A stretch of DNA of 64,000 nucleotides from Psychrobacter glaciei (GTDB taxonomy: Bacteria > Pseudomonadota > Gammaproteobacteria > Pseudomonadales > Moraxellaceae). Position 1 is the stretch's first letter. Each line of letters opens with the position of its first letter. The translations under genes were made by a program, and so were the position numbers. The stretch lies in the NCBI RefSeq assembly GCF_014652895.1, contig NZ_BMZR01000001.1:62001-126000 (forward strand), written 5' to 3'. Below, one piece after another: positions 56,675 through 64,000 of this stretch. Below the pieces are notes generated by a model. The model did not search any database. It saw only the letters and a list, made by a program, of their open reading frames with translations, and was not told where the DNA came from.

Positions 56675-59035
56675 ATGAATGATTCTACCCAAACTGACAA
56701 TCATAACGCCTACGATGTAGAAACTGACATTCAATCCAATACGCCGCTCGCGCCGCAGCGTGCGCACTTGCAGTTGGCTATTGATGGCATGACATGTCAG
56801 GCCTGTGCCTCGCGAATTGAAAAGGTGCTCAATAAAAAGCCGTCGGTATACGAGGTGAGTGTGAACTTCGCTGGCGAGACCGCGAATGTCGATTATGATC
56901 CGACCCAGACGACGCCTGAGCAAGTCACAGAATGGGTAAATAAAACTGGTTTCGTCGCCAATTTGCAGGCAGCTGATAGTTTGTTTGCCCAAACTGATAA
57001 AGATACCGCGACTCAGTACCCGTGGCGCTTGATTGGCTTGTGGCTATGTTTGCTGCCGTTTTTAGTTGGTATGGCAGGTATGCTGACAGGTTTTGGTATG
57101 GCGTGGATGCCACCGGTTTGGATTCAGTTTGTCCTAGCGACGATTGTACAATTTGGCTTGGCATTACCGTTCTATAAGAGCGCTTGGGCATCCATCAAAG
57201 GTGGTCTTGCTAATATGGATGTGCTGGTCGTCATTGGTACGGTAACCATATGGGCGTATTCAACATATCTGTGGCTGACGCATGGCGATGGTACGTTAAA
57301 TAGCCTGCTACAAAGTGGTCACGCTGGTGGTCATGGGACTGGCAATAGCCCTGCTGTGTATTTTGAAGCTGGGGTGATGGTTATTGCTTTTGTGCGAACG
57401 GGTAAATATTTAGAAGAGCGTACCAAAAAACACAGCCTTAATAGTATTGATTTATTATTGTCTTTAACGCCTGATGAAGTTGAACAGCAGCAGCCAAATG
57501 GTGATTTTCATAATGTAGCTCTTAAAGACGTGCAAATTGGTGATATTTTGCGTGCCAAACAAGGTAGCCGTGTGGCAACGGATGGGGTAGTCATCGAAGG
57601 TAGTGGCTGGTGTGTGGAGAGTCATTTAACGGGTGAGTCAGTACCTCTCAAAAAAGAAGAGGGTAATAGTCTGCTAGCAGGCGCTTTAGTCGAAAACGGC
57701 AGCCTACTATATCGCGTCAGTGCTAAAGGCAGTGATACGAAGCTGGGTGATATGGTACAAGCCCTCAGCGATGCGCAAGGCTCAAAAGCCGACTTGGCGC
57801 GTCTAGCTGATCGAGTCACGGCTATTTTTGTACCAGTGGTGGTAACGATTGCTTTGGTCACCTTTGGGGTCACATGGTGGCTAACAGGTATGGTTGATAC
57901 TGCCCTAATGCATGCCGTATCAGTATTGGTCATTGCTTGTCCTTGTGCGCTTGGCTTAGCCACGCCAGCGGCTATCATGGCTGGTATGGGAGTCGCTGCT
58001 CGTCATGGCGTTTGGTTTAAAGATGCGCAAAGCCTAGAAGCTGCAGGTAATATTGATACGGTCGTGCTCGATAAAACGGGTACATTGACTATTGGTAAAC
58101 CGACTATCGTCGATAAGGTGATGGTTGATAAGTCGCTTGCTGTGGATGATGTATTGCAAATTGCCGCCAGCGTCGAGGCGCATGCCAGCCATCCGTTAGC
58201 CACCGCGTTAATAAATACTGCCAGAGACCGTAATCTGCCATTAATGAATGTTACGGATATTAGTGTCGTTAAAGGCGCTGGTATACAAGCGAGCATTGAA
58301 GGTTTAGGTGTGGTAAAAGTCGGCACCGCAGAGTTTGCTAATTTAACGCTACCAAAGCTGATGCCAAAAGTATGGCAAATCGCCAGTACCGTTGCCATTA
58401 GTATTAACGATGAAGCCTTAGGTGCTTTTGCTTTAGCTGATGATTTAAAAGCCGATACCCCTCAGGCCATTACTGCGCTACAAGATGCTGGTATCAATGT
58501 CATTTTAATGAGTGGTGATAAGCAATCCGTCGTCGATCATGTCGCAGGGCAGCTGGGTATCAAGCAAGCTTATGGCAAGATGAGTCCACGTGATAAAGCG
58601 AGCCAAATCGCCTTGTTGCAAACAGCTGGTCACAAAGTCGCAATGGCAGGTGATGGCGTCAATGATGCGCCAGCGATGGCAACCGCTGATGCCAGTTTTG
58701 CGATGTTTGAAGGCACAGATGTTGCCCAGCATAGTGCTTCTGCCCGTTTGATGGGCGAGTCGCTGATGCATATCGATGCCGCGCAAAAAATTGCGCAAGC
58801 CACGCTACGTAATATTAAGCAAAATCTGTTTTTTGCCTTTATTTACAATTGCCTTGGCATTCCGCTTGCCGCTTTTGGTTTTTTAAATCCTATGATTGCC
58901 GCCGCTGCGATGGCGCTTAGCTCTATTTCTGTATTAATGAATGCGCTACGTCTAACTCGATTCAAAACGGAGGTTGAACTTGATAACACGGTATCTGCCT
59001 CTCAGACTAAAGCGGAACGCCCAATAAAAGCATAA
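56675..59035 (+). CDS. copA: Copper-exporting P1B-type ATPase CopA
   Basis: This 786-residue Cu(I) ATPase has one N-terminal HMA domain (GMTCQACASRIEKVL, about residues 39-53), eight membrane segments, the actuator TGES, the CPC metal site in VIACPCALGLATP, the phosphorylation motif DKTGT, the P1B His-Pro motif in EAHASHPLATAL and GDGVNDAPAM. The ends YNCLGIPLAAFGF and MALSSISVLMNAL match the Cu(I) subgroup (YN...P and MxxSS). It exports Cu(I) from the cytoplasm and pairs with CopZ. It lies between kdsA and eno. Confidence 0.95.
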   Translation: MNDSTQTDNHNAYDVETDIQSNTPLAPQRAHLQLAIDGMTCQACASRIEKVLNKKPSVYEVSVNFAGETANVDYDPTQTTPEQVTEWVNKTGFVANLQAADSLFAQTDKDTATQYPWRLIGLWLCLLPFLVGMAGMLTGFGMAWMPPVWIQFVLATIVQFGLALPFYKSAWASIKGGLANMDVLVVIGTVTIWAYSTYLWLTHGDGTLNSLLQSGHAGGHGTGNSPAVYFEAGVMVIAFVRTGKYLEERTKKHSLNSIDLLLSLTPDEVEQQQPNGDFHNVALKDVQIGDILRAKQGSRVATDGVVIEGSGWCVESHLTGESVPLKKEEGNSLLAGALVENGSLLYRVSAKGSDTKLGDMVQALSDAQGSKADLARLADRVTAIFVPVVVTIALVTFGVTWWLTGMVDTALMHAVSVLVIACPCALGLATPAAIMAGMGVAARHGVWFKDAQSLEAAGNIDTVVLDKTGTLTIGKPTIVDKVMVDKSLAVDDVLQIAASVEAHASHPLATALINTARDRNLPLMNVTDISVVKGAGIQASIEGLGVVKVGTAEFANLTLPKLMPKVWQIASTVAISINDEALGAFALADDLKADTPQAITALQDAGINVILMSGDKQSVVDHVAGQLGIKQAYGKMSPRDKASQIALLQTAGHKVAMAGDGVNDAPAMATADASFAMFEGTDVAQHSASARLMGESLMHIDAAQKIAQATLRNIKQNLFFAFIYNCLGIPLAAFGFLNPMIAAAAMALSSISVLMNALRLTRFKTEVELDNTVSASQTKAERPIKA

Positions 59036-60671
<1,636 letters not shown>

Positions 60672-60701
60672 TTAGCTAAGGTTAGGTTAGCTAAGGTTAG
60701 G
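60672..60701. repeat. Two exact tandem copies of a 15-base unit after eno
   Basis: TTAGCTAAGGTTAGG is repeated twice head to tail in the eno-ftsB gap, directly after the eno stop. This is too short to suggest a function. Confidence 0.7.
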
Positions 60702-60781
60702 CAATATGTCATTTTTGATATATTGTCTAGCAAGCTTAGCTGGTATTTATTTTATTATCTCTCTATCGTTTGGCCTATCAC

Positions 60782-61090
60782 ATGAAATACTTTAGCCAAT
60801 TTATACTACTTGCTTTAGCCGTTGCGGTGCTGTTAGGACTGCAATATCAATATTGGCTGGGTGAAAATGGGCGCTTTGAGCATAATAAACTACTGACTCA
60901 GACTGAAGATCAGCAACGCTTAAATGACAATCAAGTGGCCGCAAATAACTTATTACGTACTGACGTCTATGATCTAAAAAATGGACTTGAGGCAGTAGAA
61001 GAGCATGCGCGTTTAGACTTAGGTTTGATTAAGCCAAATGAGACGTTTGTCCAAGTATCAACCGCACCAACGACGCACAGTCGCTACTAA
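60782..61090 (+). CDS. ftsB: Cell-division protein FtsB
   Basis: This 102-residue bitopic membrane protein has a short cytoplasmic start (MKYFSQF), one membrane helix (about residues 8-24), then a coiled-coil with Gln/Asn/Leu heptads and the conserved VYDLKNGLEAVEEHARLDLGLIKPNETFVQV. It links FtsQ and FtsL at the divisome. The ATG at 60782 is preferred to a TTG 12 bases upstream. It lies between eno and ispD, the usual position. Confidence 0.9.
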   Translation: MKYFSQFILLALAVAVLLGLQYQYWLGENGRFEHNKLLTQTEDQQRLNDNQVAANNLLRTDVYDLKNGLEAVEEHARLDLGLIKPNETFVQVSTAPTTHSRY

Positions 61091-61238
61091 TTTTTAACGC
61101 CATCGTAATGAGTGTTCATTGATAACGATGGCTTTGCTTTTCTCGAAACCGCTATTACTCCTCCTCTTAATACTCATGCCTTCCCAGCCATATCATCATG
61201 CAAGCAAACCCTGATTACTACTTTATGAACACCACCTT

Positions 61239-61997
61239 ATGAATACCACACCTAATATACATGCCATGATCGTCGCTGCTGGTCGCGGTAATCGTTTTGG
61301 TGCCTCTATCGCCAAGCAATATACTATGCTGCAAGGGCAGACCTTGCTACAGCACAGTGTGGCAAGGCTTGGATGTAGTGCTTATATTGATAAATGTTTA
61401 TTGGTCGTCGCAGCAGATGACAGCAAAGCAGAGACGCTCAATTTTGCGCTTCCAATTCATTATGCTATTGGCGGCGCTGAGCGCTGGCAGTCTGTACAGG
61501 CGGGGGTAGAAGCGATCGTTAATACAGGTGTGGATGACTCAGACTTGGTGCTCATTCATGATGCTGCGCGTCCAGCAGTTCCCACTCATGATATTGAACA
61601 AGTCATTGAAGCGGCAATGCTTGAGCCTTATGGCGCTATCTTAGCGACCCCTGTTGCTGACACTCTAAAGCAATCCTGCAAACAATCCAGCGCTCACTCT
61701 GAGCTTATGCGTGATTCTTTAAACGTAAACAAAGACACGTCTAGCGCTTATGTTAAACAAACGATTGATCGGAGTAATATCTGGCAAGCCCAAACGCCGC
61801 AAGTATTTCGTTTAGGACAGCTAAGACAAGTATTGAAGCATGTGGCTGAACACAAACTCGATATCACCGATGAAGCCAGTGCATTTGAATACTTAGCGCT
61901 GCCGATTCGTCTAGTGACTGGCAGTCGCCAAAACATCAAGCTCACCTATCCTGATGACGCTATCTTGCTCGCAGCGATTCTTAAAGCTCAGTCTTAG
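61239..61997 (+). CDS. ispD: 2-C-methyl-D-erythritol 4-phosphate cytidylyltransferase
   Basis: This 252-residue MEP-pathway enzyme activates methylerythritol phosphate with CTP. It has HAMIVAAGRGNRFG, KQYTMLQGQTLLQHSV, VLIHDAARPAVP and TPVADTLKQ. Between ADTLKQ and the conserved DRSNIWQAQTPQVFR there is an insert of about 20 hydrophilic residues (QSSAHSELMRDSLNVNKDTS). A TLxx..T-type start at 61225 is blocked by a stop, so 61239 is firm. Upstream hairpins are not obvious. Confidence 0.92.
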   Translation: MNTTPNIHAMIVAAGRGNRFGASIAKQYTMLQGQTLLQHSVARLGCSAYIDKCLLVVAADDSKAETLNFALPIHYAIGGAERWQSVQAGVEAIVNTGVDDSDLVLIHDAARPAVPTHDIEQVIEAAMLEPYGAILATPVADTLKQSCKQSSAHSELMRDSLNVNKDTSSAYVKQTIDRSNIWQAQTPQVFRLGQLRQVLKHVAEHKLDITDEASAFEYLALPIRLVTGSRQNIKLTYPDDAILLAAILKAQS

Positions 61998-62538
61998 GGC
62001 ATATTCTCAATTTGAAAGATCGCTATCTGACAGCCTAGTTATTTTGATAAATATCAAAAAACTACCTTCTTTTTATTGGCTTACCTTCACTACTTGTTAT
62101 TAGTCCAAATCATTATGCTGGCATATCGATGAGTTTGCATAACGCGGTAAGTGATATTGTCATAAGTAGCATTCTGTACCAATCTTACAATCTAAATGAG
62201 GGTGCTATCATTAACTGATCACGTTTTTTTATCATTAACTTCCCGTCATATTGTCTACTTATGCTACCAATATTAAAAAATCATACCCTACATTCTCATT
62301 ATGAATGAATATATTATATTATTTAGTATTACTACTTAATGATGTAATATAAACATATATTGATTTGATGACTAAACTAGCCTATGATGTAACCAACTTA
62401 ATACAATTAATATAAATATTTATAAAATCAATAATATACCAAGCCAATTCGATGTTTTCGAAGGTCTTGTCTCTATGTTTTTTCTAAAGTTAGTATGGTT
62501 GTCTTAGCTACATTTACCTGAAAATAGGGAGAAGCTGA
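61998..62538. other. A+T-rich intergenic region before the BLUF gene
   Basis: About 540 bases, strikingly A+T-rich toward the middle (62270-62450), with many TAATAT words. No reading frame or stable GC hairpin is seen. It is the likely promoter region of the photoreceptor gene. Confidence 0.5.
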
Positions 62539-63162
62539 TTGTCAGTAGTCAATGATTCGACAAATCCAGTAACGACAGATCTCTGCCAACTTGTGTATTT
62601 GAGCCGCATCACGTCGACTGGTCTATCAAACGCCAGTACACTGAACGATATCGCAGAAGTCGCCAGCAAGCATAACAAAGCTGATAATATTACGGGTATT
62701 CTTTGCTACGGCAATGGTTACTTTTTACAGTGTGTGGAAGGTAGTGAGCAAGCGTTAACCAATCTCAAAAATCGCTTGATAATGGATGATCGACATAAAG
62801 ACTTAACCATTTTAGATTTTTCAGCACTGGAAGATCGTCGTTTCGCTGGTTGGTCACTGCGCTCGATTACCCTTGAGCGCTGGATGATTAAAGAGCCTAA
62901 GCTTAAGAAGTTTATGCCGTTTAAGCCTTATGCGTGGAGCACTGACGAATGGACGGAGTTTTTAGATATCTTGCAAGGTTATTATGAAAAGCATGTCAGC
63001 ACAGGCGAAACTGACAGTCAGCCGATACAATATAGCACTTTAGGTTTAACCTTAAGTAAAGTTGTCGGACAGCACCAAGCCTTTTTCTTGATTCAGACCG
63101 TATTGGGCTCGCTGATTATATTAGCGCTACTGTGGTTCATGATATCGGATAAGATTTTTTAG
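62539..63162 (+). CDS. Membrane-anchored BLUF-domain photoreceptor
   Basis: This 207-residue protein has a BLUF flavin domain at about residues 15-110. It shows the conserved Tyr in LCQLVYLSRIT, the Asn in KADNITGILCYGNGYFLQCVEGSEQAL with the Gln in FLQC, and FAGWSLRSI late in the domain. A linker and then one C-terminal transmembrane helix (about residues 180-202, VLGSLIILALLWFMI) follow, with no EAL or GGDEF output domain. The start is TTG, 8 bases after GGGAG, and matches the domain spacing. It would sense blue light at the membrane; the output partner is not visible. Confidence 0.88.
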   Translation: MSVVNDSTNPVTTDLCQLVYLSRITSTGLSNASTLNDIAEVASKHNKADNITGILCYGNGYFLQCVEGSEQALTNLKNRLIMDDRHKDLTILDFSALEDRRFAGWSLRSITLERWMIKEPKLKKFMPFKPYAWSTDEWTEFLDILQGYYEKHVSTGETDSQPIQYSTLGLTLSKVVGQHQAFFLIQTVLGSLIILALLWFMISDKIF

Positions 63163-63190
63163 GTCATAAAAAGTAGACCGCTTATACCGA

Positions 63191-63221
63191 AAAGCTAGCA
63201 AAGATTGCTGGCTTTTTTTGT
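63191..63221 (+). terminator. Terminator of the BLUF gene
   Basis: AAAGCTAGC and GCTGGCTTT form a stem followed by a T-run, 25 bases after the stop. Confidence 0.88.
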
Positions 63222-63247
63222 TATGAATTTTGATAGCTTTTGATAAC

Positions 63248-63392
63248 TATAGTCAGGTCAATATAAAAAGAGACAACGTGACCGATATAAGTTTTTTGTC
63301 GCCTCTGTCTGCGTACGTACAGCAAGCAAGAAAAATTTGTACCAGTCACGCATCATAATGTCGTTTATCCATTTTATTTAATATCGACTATA
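63248..63392. repeat. Correia-like 145-bp dispersed repeat, copy B
   Basis: This is the second copy of the element at 39262-39406, with the same length, TATAGTC start, CTATA end and central AGCAAGCAAGAAAAATTTGT block. It lies in the gap between the BLUF gene and tRNA-Glu. Confidence 0.7.
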
Positions 63393-63591
63393 ACTTTGAT
63401 ATAAGAGCAGGAGTGAAAAAACAGATAAAGGAGAGAATTGGTAGGCGGATTTTTTATTTGTCGTGTTTTTTTATAGTGAACTGACTATAAATCCATGCTT
63501 GTCCATATTTGAAAGCTACAGTAGCAGTTAGTTTCGATACTAAGAAAGTAAATCGGGAAAATAAACCGGGAAAATGAACAGACATAAAAAA

Positions 63592-63626
63592 AGTCCAATC
63601 ACGATATATTGTGATTGGACTTTTTG
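63592..63626 (-). terminator. Terminator of tRNA-Glu
   Basis: AGTCCAATCAC and GTGATTGGACT pair, with A- and T-runs on both sides. On the minus strand it follows the tRNA by about 70 bases. Confidence 0.85.
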
Positions 63627-63691
63627 ATGGTACATTTATCAGTCTTATCTGATGCCTTTCGGTAACAGTGCTGATAAGTGACGCCAAATAG

Positions 63692-63767
63692 TGGCGTCCC
63701 CAGGGGGATTCGAACCCCCGTTACCGCCGTGAAAGGGCGGTGTCCTAGGCCTCTAGACGATGGGGAC
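63692..63767 (-). tRNA. tRNA-Glu (anticodon UUC)
   Basis: On the minus strand the acceptor arms GTCCCCA and TGGGGAC pair. The anticodon arm CCGCC-CTTTCAC-GGCGG carries UUC, and the T-arm contains GTTCGAATC. The 3' CCA is encoded (TGGGGAC, G, CCA). The length is 76 bases including CCA. Confidence 0.96.
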
Positions 63768-63821
63768 TAGTAACACAACACCTCAGCTGCTTTCACCATT
63801 TATGCCGAAGTGGTGCGTATT

Positions 63822-64000
63822 CTAATGGCGTCTGCGCTTGCTGTCAAGCCTTTTTCTTCGTCTTTTTAATATTAAGTATCTTTTTTTGAGCGCACGGCGT
63901 GGATGTAAGTCATTACTCTTTAAATGATGGCGAATCCATAGAGATGTGCAAGCACTAATGGTTAAGGCGAGCAGCATATAGCCGATGATGGTGCCCCATA
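63822..64000 (-). CDS. C-terminal part of a hypothetical membrane protein (truncated by the window end)
   Basis: The minus-strand frame is open from the window edge and ends with TAG at 63822-63824, 54 bases upstream of tRNA-Glu. The visible 58 residues contain one membrane helix (GTIIGYMLLALTISACTSLW) and a very basic tail (RALKKRYLILKRRRKRLDSKRRR). Only this tail is visible, so the family is not assigned. Confidence 0.55.
   Translation of the reverse strand, partial: WGTIIGYMLLALTISACTSLWIRHHLKSNDLHPRRALKKRYLILKRRRKRLDSKRRRH

Overview
The window looks like chromosomal DNA of a Moraxellaceae gamma-proteobacterium, most probably Psychrobacter. This rests on the protein styles (TrpR, MiaE, FtsB, Lon, monofunctional transglycosylase, Psychrobacter-like porins), the order pyrG-kdsA-eno-ftsB-ispD, and moderate A+T richness. 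It is a judgement from memory of these families, not a database result. Most of the window is housekeeping chromosome, with a few accessory inserts and small mobile or repeat elements.

Layout. 1-3.3 kb: the end of a HutC-type regulator and a three-gene amino-acid (cystine-type) ABC importer. 3.4-7.9 kb, minus strand: an EamA exporter, then trpR-trpE-trpG plus an LprI-like gene, preceded by a candidate TrpR operator. 8-19.3 kb: an iron locus with a TonB-dependent receptor and a PepSY protein; a divergent siderophore ABC importer (binding protein, two permeases, ATPase); and tonB-exbB-exbD, with Fur-box-like palindromes in both promoter regions. 19.4-20.4 kb: a 276-bp MITE-like element and a lipoprotein. 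20.8-30 kb: a membrane-anchored protein, topA, sodC, two META-domain lipoproteins and lon. 30-39 kb: a YuiF/NhaC-type antiporter, a folate cyclo-ligase operon, fumC, an A+T-rich orphan gene, a MipA-like protein, a rhomboid protease, a glutaredoxin-like protein and mtgA. 39.5-47 kb: ppk, a run of four small disordered acidic proteins, miaE and malate synthase G. 47.7-52.7 kb: three tandem porins, with a decayed IS982-family element between the first two. 52.9-62 kb: pyrG, kdsA, a copper group (HMA-like protein, CopZ, CopA), eno, ftsB and ispD. 62.5-64 kb: a membrane-anchored BLUF photoreceptor, tRNA-Glu(UUC) and the end of a membrane protein.

How the genes work together. The iron genes form a complete import route: outer-membrane receptor, TonB-ExbB-ExbD energiser, periplasmic binding protein, inner-membrane ABC transporter and a reductase-like PepSY protein. 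trpR-trpE-trpG looks like a self-contained feedback and repressor-controlled entry to tryptophan synthesis. The pyrG-kdsA-eno-ftsB-ispD stretch is a conserved housekeeping block with the copper genes between kdsA and eno.

The most interesting signals are the four-gene disordered-protein cluster (42.1-43.4 kb), the porin array whose duplicated tail ends exactly at the IS982 end, two families of MITE-like repeats (one Correia-like), pentapeptide and nonapeptide micro-repeats in the N-terminal tails of several housekeeping proteins, and the trpR-EG unit with its operator.
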